Shown: piece after piece, positions 25,173 to 33,364 of the stretch
Position numbering within the stretch: position 1 is the first letter of the stretch
Layout of the letters: every line of letters begins with the position of its first letter
Source of the DNA: Paracoccus sp. (in: a-proteobacteria)
GTDB lineage: Bacteria > Pseudomonadota > Alphaproteobacteria > Rhodobacterales > Rhodobacteraceae
Assembly (NCBI RefSeq): GCF_030536915.1
Contig: NZ_JAUNPC010000025.1
Span: 2,254-36,678 of the forward strand
DNA: 34,425 bases
Direction: 5' to 3'
Position numbers and translations under genes: made by a program
The notes under the pieces: model-generated
The model's input: only the letters and a program-made list of their open reading frames with translations
Told to the model about the DNA's origin: nothing
Database searches by the model: none

Positions 25173-26609
25173 TCAGGACTGCAGGTTGCGCCAGTGGCGG
25201 CCGTCGCGGCCGATCAGCCCCAACGCTTCATCGGGGCCGCTGGTGCCGGGGGGATAGGATGCGGGTTGCGCGTTCCCCTCCTCCCAGGCGCGGATGACGG
25301 GGTCGGCCCAGGCCCAGGCGGCCTCGACCTCGTCGCCGCGCATGAACAGGGTCTGGTCGCCGCGGATCACCTCGGTGATCAGCCGCTCGTAGGCATCGGG
25401 TATGTCCACCCCCAGCGCCTCGGCGAAGCTCATGTCCAGCGGCACCTCGACCAGACGCAACTCGCCCGGTCCCGGTTCCTTGATCATCACCATGAGGTTG
25501 ATCCCCTCGTTCGGCTGCAGGCGGATCACAAGCTGGTCCGGTTTCTGCCGCCCTTCGGCGTCGAAGATGGAATGCGGCGGCTTGCGGAAGACGACCGCGA
25601 TCTCGCTGGTCCGGGCGGCCAGGCACTTGCCGGTCCGCAGGTAGAAAGGCACCCCCTGCCAGCGCCAGTTGGCAAGCCGCAGCTTCAGCGCGACGAAGCT
25701 TTCGGTGCGGCTGGCCGGATTACCGACATCGGCGCGGTAGCCGGCGCCGTTCGCGGCATATTGCCCGCGCACGATGTCCGCCACGGGCACCGGTTCCAGC
25801 GCCCGGATGACCTTGAGCTTCTCGTCCCGCACCGCGTCGGGGTCAAAGCGCCAGGGCGGCTCCATCGCGATCAGGCAGACGAGTTGCATCAGGTGGTTCT
25901 GCACCATGTCGCGCATTGCGCCCGCGTGGTCGTAATAGGCCGCGCGGCCCGCGACGCCCACGGTCTCGGCCACGGTGATCTGGACATGGTCGATGTAATG
26001 GGCGTTCCACAAGGGCTCGAACAGGATGTTGGCAAAGCGGATCGCCATCAGGTTCTGGACCGTTTCCTTTCCCAGATAATGGTCGATCCGGTAGATCTGC
26101 CCTTCGGTGAAATGCCGCGCCAGCGTGCGGTTCAGCGCGCGGGCCGAGGCGAGGTCGCGGCCGAAGGGCTTTTCCACCACGATCCGAGCATCCGGCCCGG
26201 TAATCCCATGGCTTGACAGTCGGTCGGCAAGGTCGCCGAACAGCGCGGGCGCGACCGAAAGATAGAAAGCATGCACGACGCCCTTGCGCATCCTTGCGGC
26301 AAGGTCCGCCCAGCCCTCGGCGCCCGTCGCATCCACGGGGACATAGGAGAGGCGGCTGAGGAAGGCGGGAAGCCCGGGGTCGCCGGCGCGGGGCGGATCG
26401 AACTCAGCGATGGCGGCGGCGATGTCGGCACGGAAGCCGCTGTCGTCCATGGGCGTGCGGGCCGTGCCGATGATGCGGGCGCCGTCGGGGAAATGGCCGG
26501 CCGAATGGCGGCGGAACAGGGCGGGGAAGATCTTGCGCCGCGCAAGGTCGCCCGTCGCGCCGAAGATGACGAGATCGAAGTCATCGACCGCTGTCAGACG
26601 CGATGCCAT
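25173..26609 (-). CDS. zwf: Glucose-6-phosphate 1-dehydrogenase
   Basis: A 478-residue NADP(+)-dependent dehydrogenase, the first step of the oxidative pentose phosphate and Entner-Doudoroff pathways. The nucleotide-binding motif is FGATGDLARRK near the N-terminus, and the active-site signature is RIDHYLGKETVQNL with the catalytic His-Asp pair; a C-terminal DQTLFMRGDEVE block completes the family profile. The start may be the ATG at 26609, which fits the usual N-terminus, or a GTG at 26618 that is closer to an AAGGGG site. It follows the PIN-domain gene by ~60 bases, so partial read-through from that pair is possible. No edd or eda in the window. Confidence 0.96.
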   Translation of the reverse strand: MASRLTAVDDFDLVIFGATGDLARRKIFPALFRRHSAGHFPDGARIIGTARTPMDDSGFRADIAAAIAEFDPPRAGDPGLPAFLSRLSYVPVDATGAEGWADLAARMRKGVVHAFYLSVAPALFGDLADRLSSHGITGPDARIVVEKPFGRDLASARALNRTLARHFTEGQIYRIDHYLGKETVQNLMAIRFANILFEPLWNAHYIDHVQITVAETVGVAGRAAYYDHAGAMRDMVQNHLMQLVCLIAMEPPWRFDPDAVRDEKLKVIRALEPVPVADIVRGQYAANGAGYRADVGNPASRTESFVALKLRLANWRWQGVPFYLRTGKCLAARTSEIAVVFRKPPHSIFDAEGRQKPDQLVIRLQPNEGINLMVMIKEPGPGELRLVEVPLDMSFAEALGVDIPDAYERLITEVIRGDQTLFMRGDEVEAAWAWADPVIRAWEEGNAQPASYPPGTSGPDEALGLIGRDGRHWRNLQS

Positions 26610-26675
26610 CGCTTTCACCGTCCCCTTCAGGCTTCGGCCATGGTGGTAGAGGCTGCACCCCGCCCCGGCAAGCCG

Positions 26676-27221
26676 TCAGCCCGCGCGGGCAAGCGCCCTG
26701 GCCAGCCGCGGCAACCGGGCACGCGCCATCAGGTCGCGCAAGGGGACCCGCCCGCCCAGCGCCTGCGCCTTGGCATGGGCGGCCCGGACGCTGGCCGCCA
26801 CAGGGCCGGGATCGCGCCGCCACAGGTCCAGCAGGAAGGCGTCGGGATGGACCGCGCGCAGGCCCAGCGCCGACAGGGCGCGCATGGGAAAGTCGCGCAG
26901 GTTGGCGGTGACGATGAGTTCAGCGCCCGAAGCCAGCGCCGTTTCGGCCACATGGCGGTCGGCGGGGTCGGGCCAGTCGAAGCCTGCGGCAGCGGCGCCG
27001 CTGTCCGGGGCCTCGGCCTGTGGGTGTGGCAGGCGCAGCAGCGCGATCTCGGCCCCGGCGACAACGGCCTGATCCGGGCCAAGGCGGGCAGCGGCGTGGC
27101 GCCATTCGTCGAGGATGCGGGCGGACCAGACCGGCTGGTAAAGCCCGGCATCCGCCGCGCCGATCAGGATCTCCCGCAGGACGGTCGGGTAAAGGACGCA
27201 GGCGTCGAGGACCGCCTTCAT
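26676..27221 (-). CDS. PIN-domain protein (putative ribonuclease)
   Basis: A 181-residue PIN-fold protein. Acidic residues expected for metal-dependent RNA cleavage are D6 (MKAVLDACVLYP), E39 (ILDEWRHA), D85/D88 (DWPDPADRHVAETA) and D110 (TANLRDFP). PIN domains include VapC toxins, but no antitoxin-sized gene is next to it. Its ATG overlaps the stop of the upstream RNA methyltransferase by four bases (ATGA), so the two are translationally coupled. From memory it resembles a family named after Rhodobacter RSP_2648. The C-terminal ~45 residues are basic and could bind RNA. Function unknown. Confidence 0.85.
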   Translation of the reverse strand: MKAVLDACVLYPTVLREILIGAADAGLYQPVWSARILDEWRHAAARLGPDQAVVAGAEIALLRLPHPQAEAPDSGAAAAGFDWPDPADRHVAETALASGAELIVTANLRDFPMRALSALGLRAVHPDAFLLDLWRRDPGPVAASVRAAHAKAQALGGRVPLRDLMARARLPRLARALARAG

Positions 27222-28438
27222 CCGTCCAGCCGGAAGAACAGCGCCTTGAGGTAGCCGCTTTCCGCCAGTTGCGGCAGCATCGGGTGGTCCGGCCCGGCAA
27301 ACCCGGTGTGGATCAGTTGCATCCTCCGTCCGCCGCGCCCGATCCCCCGCGCGCTGGCATTGCGGAAGGCCGCAAGGTCCGCCGCATGGCTGCAGGAACA
27401 GAGGCAGAGGTATCCACCCGGCGCGACCAGCGGCGCCGCCAGCCGCGCAACCCGCTCATAGGCGCGCAGGCCTGCGTCGAGCGCCTGTTTCGCCGGCGCA
27501 AAGGCGGGCGGGTCGCAGATCACCACGTCGAAACGCTGGCCTTCGGACGCCAGCGCCTCCATCACCGCGAAGGCATCGCCCTGCCGGGTGGTCAGCCGTG
27601 CCTCAAGCCCCATCGCGCGTGCGCCGCCCTGCGCCAGCGACAGCGCCGCGGCCGAGCCGTCCACGCAGGTCGCGCTTTCGGCGCCTCCGGCGAGCGCGGC
27701 CAGCCCGAAGCCGCCGACATGGCTGAAGACATCCAGCACCCTTGCCCCTCGGGACAGGCGTTGCGCGAAGGCATGGTTCGGGCGCTGGTCGTAGAACAGC
27801 CCCGTCTTCTGCCCACCCGTCAGGTCGGCCAGATAGGTCGCGCCGTTCATCGGCACCTCGATGGGCGCGGCAACGGCGCCGGTCAGGACCGCAGTGCGCT
27901 CGTCCAGCCCCTCAAGCCCCCGCGCCCGGCCCGAGCCGTTCATCACCACCGTGGATACGCCCGTGACCTCGGCCAGCGCAGAGGCGAGGTCGTCCAGCAT
28001 CCGGTCGGCCCAGGCGGCGTTGGGCTGGATCACGGCCGCATCGCCGAAGCGGTCGATGACCACGCCCGGCAGCCCGTCCGCCTCGGCATGGACCAGCCGG
28101 TAGAAGGGCGCGTCGAACAGCCGCTTGCGCATCGCCAGCGCCCGGCGCAGGCGGGCGGCCAGCCATGCGCGGTCGATCACCGCGCCCGCGTCCTGATCCA
28201 TCACCCGCGCGGTGATCTTCGAGTGGACGTTGACCGTGACGACGCCCAGATCCGCCCGCTCGGCATCCTGCAGGACCGCCATCGCGCCCGGCGCCAGCCC
28301 CTTGGTGCGGCGGTCCACCACCAGTTCATCGGCATAAACCCAGGGGAAGCCGTGCCGGATCGCCCGCGCATTCGCCTTGGGGCGCAGGCGCACCACCGGC
28401 AGGGCGCGGGCATCGGCGGTCTCGGGCTGATCGGTCAT
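27218..28438 (-). CDS. RlmI-like class I SAM-dependent RNA methyltransferase
   Basis: A 406-residue protein with the RlmI/YccW layout: an N-terminal PUA-like domain (RLRPKANARAIRHGFPWVY, residues ~17-85), a middle EEHEH-like part (FYRLVHAEADGLPGVVIDRFG), and a Rossmann methyltransferase with SAM motif VLDVFSHVGGFGLAAL, catalytic-site DPPAFAPAK, and a Cys-containing CSCSH. RlmI makes m5C in 23S rRNA; the exact target here is unproven. The ATG at 28438 is chosen because the PUA part begins soon after; upstream codons lack similarity. Coupled by ATGA overlap to the PIN gene and divergent from gshA. Resembles the family I recall as RSP_2647. Confidence 0.9.
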   Translation of the reverse strand: MTDQPETADARALPVVRLRPKANARAIRHGFPWVYADELVVDRRTKGLAPGAMAVLQDAERADLGVVTVNVHSKITARVMDQDAGAVIDRAWLAARLRRALAMRKRLFDAPFYRLVHAEADGLPGVVIDRFGDAAVIQPNAAWADRMLDDLASALAEVTGVSTVVMNGSGRARGLEGLDERTAVLTGAVAAPIEVPMNGATYLADLTGGQKTGLFYDQRPNHAFAQRLSRGARVLDVFSHVGGFGLAALAGGAESATCVDGSAAALSLAQGGARAMGLEARLTTRQGDAFAVMEALASEGQRFDVVICDPPAFAPAKQALDAGLRAYERVARLAAPLVAPGGYLCLCSCSHAADLAAFRNASARGIGRGGRRMQLIHTGFAGPDHPMLPQLAESGYLKALFFRLDG

Positions 28439-28522
28439 CGGGATCTCGGGCTTTGGGGAACGCGCAGCCTCTGCCATGCGCGCCACGGCCGGGCAAGGCT
28501 TGCGACCCGCCCAAGGGTTGGC

Positions 28523-28528
28523 TTGACA
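28523..28528 (+). promoter_or_regulatory. Candidate -35 box for gshA
   Basis: A perfect TTGACA lies 55 bases upstream of the gshA ATG in the divergent gap. The matching -10, 17-18 bases further, is poor (near CACCTGT at 28546-28552), as is common in alphaproteobacteria. A weak call resting on the -35 alone. Confidence 0.35.
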
Positions 28529-28582
28529 CTCCCCCGGCGCCGCGCCACCTGTCCCCACGATTACGACCTCGTGAGGGCCCCC

Positions 28583-29944
28583 ATGTCCATTCCCCAGCAG
28601 GGCGGCGGCCCGATCGAACGGCGCGAAGAGCTGGCCGACTATGTCGCCTCGGGCGAGAAGCCGCGCGCCGACTGGCGCATCGGCACCGAGCATGAGAAGT
28701 TCGGCTTCCTGTGGAACACGCTGGAACCGCTGCCCTACGAGGGGCCACGGTCCATCCTCGCCATCCTCGAAGGCCTGCGCGACCGCTTCGGCTGGGCCGA
28801 GGTCCGCGAGGGCGACAAGCTGATCGGCCTGTCGCGGAATGGCGCCAGCGTCAGCCTTGAACCCGGCGGCCAGCTTGAACTGTCAGGCGCCCCCGTTGAA
28901 ACCATCCACGACACCGACGCCGAGACCCGCCAGCATCTCGACGAGGTCGCTGCCGTGACCGAGGGGCTGGGCATCGGCTTCATGGGCTTGGGCGCTGCGC
29001 CGGTCTGGAGCCAGCGGCAGATGCCGATGATGCCCAAGGGGCGCTATGCGCTGATGACGCCCTACATGGAAAAGGTCGGCACGCTGGGCACCCAGATGAT
29101 GTACCGGACCTGCACCGTGCAGGTGAACCTGGATTACGCGTCCGAAGCCGACATGGTGCAGAAGCTGCGCGTGGCGCTGGCGCTGCAGCCGGTGGCGACG
29201 GCGCTTTTCGCGAACTCGCCCTTCCTCGACGGCAAGCCGAACGGGATGAAGTCCTGGCGTGCGCATATCTGGCAGAACCTCGACGCGGACCGCACGGGGC
29301 TCTTGCCCTTCGTCTTCGAGGACGGCTTCGGCTACGAGCGTTGGGTCGATTACGTCCTCGATGTGCCGATGTATTTCGTCTACCGCGACGGGCGCTACAT
29401 CGACGCGCTGGGCCAGTCCTTCCGCGACTTCCTGAAAGGCCGGTTGCCCGCGCTGCCGGGCGAGGTGCCGACGCTGTCGGACTGGGCCGACCACATGACG
29501 ACCGTCTTCCCCGAAGCGCGGGTCAAGAAGTTCATCGAGATGCGCGGCGCCGACGCTGGCCCCCTGAGCCACCTGAATGCCCTGCCCGCGCTGTGGGTCG
29601 GGCTGACCTATGACCAGGGCGCGCTGGACGCCGCGACCGAACTGACGCGCGGCTGGAGCCATGAACAGCGCGAGGGCCTGCGCCGCGCCGCCGCCCGCGA
29701 CGGGCTGGCGGGCGAGTTCGAGGGTCTGCGCCTACGGGACATCGCCGCCGAGACGCTGGTGCTGGCCGAGGGGGGGCTTGCCGCCCGTGCGCGGCTGCAG
29801 AACGGCGCAGACGAGGGGCAGTTCCTCGCCGTGCTGCGCGAGCGGGTGGAACGGGGCGCGAGCGGCGCCGACGACCTGCTGGCGAAATATCACGGCGAAT
29901 GGAGGGGCGACCTGTCGCGCATCTACGCCGACTGCGCCTATTGA
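28583..29944 (+). CDS. gshA: Glutamate-cysteine ligase (class II, EgtA/plant-like)
   Basis: A 453-residue ATP-dependent ligase that forms gamma-glutamylcysteine, the committed step to glutathione. It belongs to the plant/alphaproteobacterial type: WRIGTEHEKFGF near residue 35, MYRTCTVQVNLDY in the middle, and LPFVFEDGFGYERWVDYVLDVPMYF. The ATG at 28583 is six bases after GAGGG; an in-frame GTG at 28571 is a less likely start, and the open frame further left is antisense to the methyltransferase. A single gene, divergent from the methyltransferase/PIN pair. gshB is not in the window. Confidence 0.94.
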   Translation: MSIPQQGGGPIERREELADYVASGEKPRADWRIGTEHEKFGFLWNTLEPLPYEGPRSILAILEGLRDRFGWAEVREGDKLIGLSRNGASVSLEPGGQLELSGAPVETIHDTDAETRQHLDEVAAVTEGLGIGFMGLGAAPVWSQRQMPMMPKGRYALMTPYMEKVGTLGTQMMYRTCTVQVNLDYASEADMVQKLRVALALQPVATALFANSPFLDGKPNGMKSWRAHIWQNLDADRTGLLPFVFEDGFGYERWVDYVLDVPMYFVYRDGRYIDALGQSFRDFLKGRLPALPGEVPTLSDWADHMTTVFPEARVKKFIEMRGADAGPLSHLNALPALWVGLTYDQGALDAATELTRGWSHEQREGLRRAAARDGLAGEFEGLRLRDIAAETLVLAEGGLAARARLQNGADEGQFLAVLRERVERGASGADDLLAKYHGEWRGDLSRIYADCAY

Positions 29945-29975
29945 AAAGGGGCCGGACGGACCGGCCCCCTTTGCC

Positions 29976-30383
29976 TCAGTTCTGGCGGCGTTCGTCCATG
30001 AACTGGTCGAACTCGGCCTTGTCGCGGGCCTCGCGCAGCTTCTGCAGGAAGTCGACGAAGGCGCGGTGTTCGTCCTCCAGCCGCTTCAGCGTCTCGTCGC
30101 GATAGGCGTCGAAGGCGGCGTTGCCGGTGCTTTGGGAGTGATAGGTCGGGACGTGGCGGCTGCGGCGGGTGCAGGTTCCGAACATGCGTTTGCTCCAGAT
30201 CATGTAGCCGAGGATGGCAAGGCCGACGGGCCAGGCGAAGACAAGGCCGAGGATCATGGCGGCAAGCCATGCCACCCGGCCCCGCGCGTCCAGCCAGTCG
30301 CGGACATGCAGCAGAAGCTGCCTGACGGACTGAACGACGCCTTCTGCGGACGGATAGCTGCGAGGTTCATAGGCTGGGATCAT
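29976..30383 (-). CDS. DUF2852 membrane protein
   Basis: A 135-residue protein of the DUF2852 family, known in alphaproteobacteria without a defined function. One or two closely spaced hydrophobic segments (residues ~38-63, WLAAMILGLVFAWPVGLAILGYMIW) are followed by a basic, helical C-terminal part rich in E, R and K (~88-132, DAYRDETLKRLEDEHRAFVDFL) that may form a coiled coil. The ATG at 30383 has GGAG seven bases upstream; a start further up would read through the palindrome at 30411-30425. It is convergent with gshA. Confidence 0.75.
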   Translation of the reverse strand: MIPAYEPRSYPSAEGVVQSVRQLLLHVRDWLDARGRVAWLAAMILGLVFAWPVGLAILGYMIWSKRMFGTCTRRSRHVPTYHSQSTGNAAFDAYRDETLKRLEDEHRAFVDFLQKLREARDKAEFDQFMDERRQN

Positions 30384-30410
30384 GGGGGTGCTCCGAGAAT
30401 GGATGTGAAT

Positions 30411-30425
30411 GTTAATCACATTAAC
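30411..30425. promoter_or_regulatory. Perfect palindrome upstream of the DUF2852 gene
   Basis: GTTAAT-CAC-ATTAAC is a perfect 6-3-6 dyad, strikingly AT-rich for this DNA, 28 bases upstream of the DUF2852 ATG and 49 bases after the TetR gene. It has the form of a transcription-factor operator overlapping a promoter. The adjacent TetR protein is a natural but unproven candidate ligand. Confidence 0.5.
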
Positions 30426-30473
30426 AATGTCGGAGCGCGGAGCGTCTGCGTCAATCCCCTTGCGCGAAGAATC

Positions 30474-31082
30474 TCATCCGATGACGCCGAGGCCCCGCAG
30501 GTAGATCAGCACCCCGCTTTCCAGCATCTCGTCGGCCGGGATCGGGCTGCGCGCGCCGGGGCGGCCGCGGCCGAACAGTTCGACCACGCCATGGGACATG
30601 GCCCAGACATGGTTGGCCACCATGGTCGCAGGCGGGCGGCGACCAGCGGGCAGGCGCGCGAACAATGCCTCGGCGCCCCGCACAAGCGCGGCCTCGGCCG
30701 TCTGGGCGGCCAAGGCAAGATCGGCGTTGCCCGAGATGGACAGGCCCGATTCGAACATCGCCATGTAGAAGCCCGGCTTCTCGGCGGCGAAGCCGAGATA
30801 GGCCTGCCCCATCCGCAGGAAAGCCGACAGCGCCGAGGGGCGGCCCTCGTCAAAGGCCGCCTCAAGCCGCGCAGCGAAGTCGAGGAAGCCCTGCCGCGCG
30901 ACCTCCTGCAACAGTTCCTCGCGCCCGGTGAAATGGCGGTAGGGCGCGGCGGCGCTGACGCCCGCTTGGCGCGCAGCCTCGGCCAGCGTGAAGGCCGCGG
31001 GTCCCTTGTCCTCGATCAGCGCGACGGTGGCCTGAACAAGCGCCTGCCGCAGGTTGCCGTGGTGATAGCTGTCGCGGGCCAC
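30474..31082 (-). CDS. TetR/AcrR-family transcriptional regulator
   Basis: A 202-residue one-component regulator. The N-terminal HTH covers residues ~31-51 (FTLAEAARQAGVSAAAPYRHF) within the usual TetR_N domain. The C-terminal ligand domain contains HVWAMSHGVVELFG, as in the WHG-type TetR C-terminal family. Ligand unknown. It sits 12 bases after the HPr gene on the same strand, so it may be read from the PTS operon, and directly upstream of the DUF2852 gene with a palindromic operator-like site between. Confidence 0.9.
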   Translation of the reverse strand: MARDSYHHGNLRQALVQATVALIEDKGPAAFTLAEAARQAGVSAAAPYRHFTGREELLQEVARQGFLDFAARLEAAFDEGRPSALSAFLRMGQAYLGFAAEKPGFYMAMFESGLSISGNADLALAAQTAEAALVRGAEALFARLPAGRRPPATMVANHVWAMSHGVVELFGRGRPGARSPIPADEMLESGVLIYLRGLGVIG

Positions 31083-31094
31083 GGGGCGCGGCCC

Positions 31095-31370
31095 TCAGCG
31101 GCCTTCGCCGAAATAGTTGCCCACAAGGTCGGTCAGCGCCTGCATCAGCGGCTCGGCATCGGGACCGCTGGTGGTGACGCGGATGGTGCTGCCGCGGGGG
31201 GCGACCAGCATCAGCAGTCCCATGATCGAATCACCCGCCACCTTCTCTCCGTCCTTCTCGACGGTGACGCGGGCGTCGAATCGCTCGACCGTCTCGACGA
31301 ACCGGGCCGAGGCGCGGGCGTGCAGTCCCTTTTCGTTGACGATCCGCAGCTCGCGGCTGAGTTCCGTCAC
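31095..31370 (-). CDS. ptsH: HPr phosphocarrier protein
   Basis: A 91-residue HPr. H17 in GLHARAS is the site phosphorylated by enzyme I, and S48 in GDSIMGLLML is the regulatory serine that HprK phosphorylates. The last gene of the hprK-rapZ-EIIA-HPr set; its ATG overlaps the EIIA stop by four bases. With no sugar-specific EIIB/EIIC here it fits a regulatory PTS that senses the PEP/pyruvate state. Enzyme I must be encoded elsewhere. Confidence 0.95.
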   Translation of the reverse strand: MTELSRELRIVNEKGLHARASARFVETVERFDARVTVEKDGEKVAGDSIMGLLMLVAPRGSTIRVTTSGPDAEPLMQALTDLVGNYFGEGR

Positions 31371-31774
31371 AACGCGGCTCGTTCCGCCGGTTCGGGGGCG
31401 TAGCAGTCGATGTACTTGCGCCCGGCCTCGGCCGCCATCACGGCGGCATCCTCGACCTGAAGGTGGCGCGACTTGGCCAGCTTGACCAGCATCGGCAAGT
31501 TGGCGCCGTAAAGGATGCGGCGGCGGGCCGGCAGGCAGGCCGGCATCGACAGGTTCGAGGGCGAGCCGCCGAACAGGTCGGTGACGATCACCACGCCGTC
31601 GCCGGCGTCCACCTCGTTGGCGGCCAGGCAGATCTCGGCCTGCTTGGCGGCGCGGTCATGGTTTTCTTCGATGGTGACCGCCCTTATTCCCCCTTGTGGC
31701 CCGACGACGTGCTCGACGGCGGCGACATATTCACGCGCCAGCCCCCCATGTGCGACGATGACGATCCCGATCAA
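31367..31774 (-). CDS. PTS EIIA component, mannose/fructose type
   Basis: A 135-residue EIIA-Man domain. H9 in [10 protein letters not shown] is the phosphate acceptor, and [13 protein letters not shown] (residues ~64-76) is the conserved active-site loop. It stands alone without EIIB or EIIC, as in alphaproteobacterial regulatory PTS, where EIIA relays phosphorylation to regulators instead of transporting sugar. Four-base overlaps tie it to rapZ upstream and HPr downstream. Confidence 0.93.
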   Translation of the reverse strand: MIGIVIVAHGGLAREYVAAVEHVVGPQGGIRAVTIEENHDRAAKQAEICLAANEVDAGDGVVIVTDLFGGSPSNLSMPACLPARRRILYGANLPMLVKLAKSRHLQVEDAAVMAAEAGRKYIDCYAPEPAERAAL

Positions 31775-32754
31775 CTGCCTTCCACCACTCGCGACGGCTT
31801 TTGCGCGGTCGCTTCGCTAGACGCACCCGTTCGCTGTTCGGCCGGCGTCACTTCTGCCGGGCGCAGCACCGAGGCGCGACGTTCCAATTCACGATGTCTT
31901 TTAGACACCTGCCAACCCTCTTTCGCAAGCGTGTCGGCGGCAAGCTCGGCCAGGGTGACGGAACGATGCTGTCCGCCCGTGCAGCCGAAGCCGATCGCCA
32001 GATGCGCCTTGCCCTCGTCAACCTGCGCGGGCAGCAGAAAGAGTATAAGGTCTCGGACCTTTTGGAAAAAGGTTTCAAACCGGGGGTCTGCCGTCACGTA
32101 ATGCTGAACCGTGGCATTCCTGCCATCCAGTTGCCGCAGGGCGGGTTCCCAATGCGGGTTCGCAAGGAAGCGGCAGTCGAACATCATGTCGAGACCGCGC
32201 GGCACCCCCCGCTTGTAGCTGAAGGACTGGACCGACACCGACAGCCCCCGCCCGCCCCGCAGGTCGAAGGCGGCGGCCAGTTCAGCGCGCAGGTCATGCG
32301 GGCTGAGGTCGGTGGTGTCGATCAGCACATCGGCGCGGTTGCGGACGGAATCGAGCAGGTCGCGCTCGGCCGTGATCGCCTCGGCGGGCGTGCCGCCATC
32401 GGCCAGCGGGTGGCGGCGGCGGGTTTCGGAATAACGGCGCACCAGCACCTCGGTCGCGCAGTCGAGATACAGCACCTCGGGCGCGAAGGCGGGGTTGCGG
32501 GTCAGCGCGTCGATCAGCTCGATCAGGCTGGCGGCGGAAAAGTCGCGGTTGCGGACGTCGAGCCCCAGCGCCAGCGGCACCGGCCGCGCAGGTCCGTCCA
32601 GCAGCCGCGGGATCAGCGACAGGGGCAGGTTGTCAATGGCCTCGAAGCCCATGTCCTCGAGCGCATGGATCGCGGTCGAGCGCCCGGCCCCTGACGGCCC
32701 CGTGACAAGCACCAGCCGCTGGGCGCCCTGCTCGGCGCTGCCCATCGCTTCCAT
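31771..32754 (-). CDS. rapZ: RNase adapter RapZ (YvcJ family GTP/ATP-binding)
   Basis: A ~327-residue RapZ protein. The N-terminal P-loop domain has GPSGAGRS (residues 19-26), with Arg where classical Walker A has Lys, and [14 protein letters not shown]. The C-terminal domain has the conserved [11 protein letters not shown], involved in small-RNA or glucosamine-6-P sensing in E. coli RapZ. A ~45-residue charged tail after [16 protein letters not shown] exceeds the usual length. The start is uncertain among ATGs at 32787, 32754 and 32745. It lies between hprK and EIIA, the usual place in alphaproteobacteria. Targets in this organism are unknown. Confidence 0.9.
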   Translation of the reverse strand: MEAMGSAEQGAQRLVLVTGPSGAGRSTAIHALEDMGFEAIDNLPLSLIPRLLDGPARPVPLALGLDVRNRDFSAASLIELIDALTRNPAFAPEVLYLDCATEVLVRRYSETRRRHPLADGGTPAEAITAERDLLDSVRNRADVLIDTTDLSPHDLRAELAAAFDLRGGRGLSVSVQSFSYKRGVPRGLDMMFDCRFLANPHWEPALRQLDGRNATVQHYVTADPRFETFFQKVRDLILFLLPAQVDEGKAHLAIGFGCTGGQHRSVTLAELAADTLAKEGWQVSKRHRELERRASVLRPAEVTPAEQRTGASSEATAQKPSRVVEGS

Positions 32755-32801
32755 CCCCTGTCCGCTGTTCACGCCAACCCCGTCCATCAGGGCGCCCGCC
32801 G

Positions 32802-33215
32802 TCAGCCGCGCCCGCCGCGCATCAGTTGCATCAGCGCCGGTGCAAGATGCGGGCCCGCCGGTCCCAAGACAAGGGGCAGCGCCAGATCCGAAAGCATGAT
32901 GCTGCGGGGGGGCGGAAGCCGGCTGGTCTCGGCCTGCCCGAGATCCACCACCTGCGCGACCGTGACCGGCCCCGCATCCTCGGCCCGCAGGATGCCGATC
33001 CCCCGCGCCTCGATCCGCCCTCGGATCGGAACGGGGCATTCGGCGACAAGGCTGCCGTCCCGGACCCGCAGGATCACCCGATCATCCGCCACCAGCCGCG
33101 CTCCCATCGCCATCAGCGCCAGAGCCAGCGACGACTTGCCCGAGCCCGAGGGACCGAGGATCAGCAGTCCTCGCCCGGCGATTTCGACCGCGCTGGCATG
33201 GATCGTGGCGGTCAT
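32802..33215 (-). CDS. hprK: HPr kinase/phosphorylase, short alphaproteobacterial form
   Basis: A ~137-residue protein comprising only the catalytic half of HprK; Firmicute enzymes are ~310 residues with an extra N-terminal domain. Walker A is GPSGSGKS (21-28), VADDRV follows at 43-48, and the HprK signature reads EARGIGIL (69-76). It should phosphorylate and dephosphorylate HPr Ser48 in response to metabolites. The ATG at 33215 fits short HprK homologues; a GTG at 33230 adds five residues. It heads the rPTS genes and diverges from pckA across ~150 bases. Confidence 0.92.
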   Translation of the reverse strand: MTATIHASAVEIAGRGLLILGPSGSGKSSLALALMAMGARLVADDRVILRVRDGSLVAECPVPIRGRIEARGIGILRAEDAGPVTVAQVVDLGQAETSRLPPPRSIMLSDLALPLVLGPAGPHLAPALMQLMRGGRG

Positions 33216-33252
33216 TTCCGGGTCCGGCACTTAACCATTTTGTCAGTGATAA

Positions 33253-33278
33253 CGCTAACGACCGATGGTTGCGCTAAC
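33253..33278. promoter_or_regulatory. Tandem CGCTAAC motifs in the hprK-pckA control region
   Basis: CGCTAAC occurs at 33253-33259 and again at 33272-33278, 19 bases apart. Each lies in an imperfect dyad of LacI type with a central CG (GATAACGCTAAC and GGTTGCGCTAAC). An inverted pair AACCAT (33233-33238) / ATGGTT (33265-33270) is interleaved. I recall LacI-family regulators such as CceR of R. sphaeroides, which control central carbon genes through such CG-centred dyads; that link is inference. Confidence 0.4.
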
Positions 33279-33364
33279 TCATGGTGCTGTCGGTCTATCT
33301 TCATCATTTCGCCATGTTTATAGGGGCGGCAAAAGCCCAGCGCCCGATCCACAGGAGTCCCGGT

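Noticed and set aside
26676..27221. PIN protein as a VapC toxin of a toxin-antitoxin pair
   Set aside because: No small antitoxin gene lies next to it; its coupled partner is a 406-residue methyltransferase.
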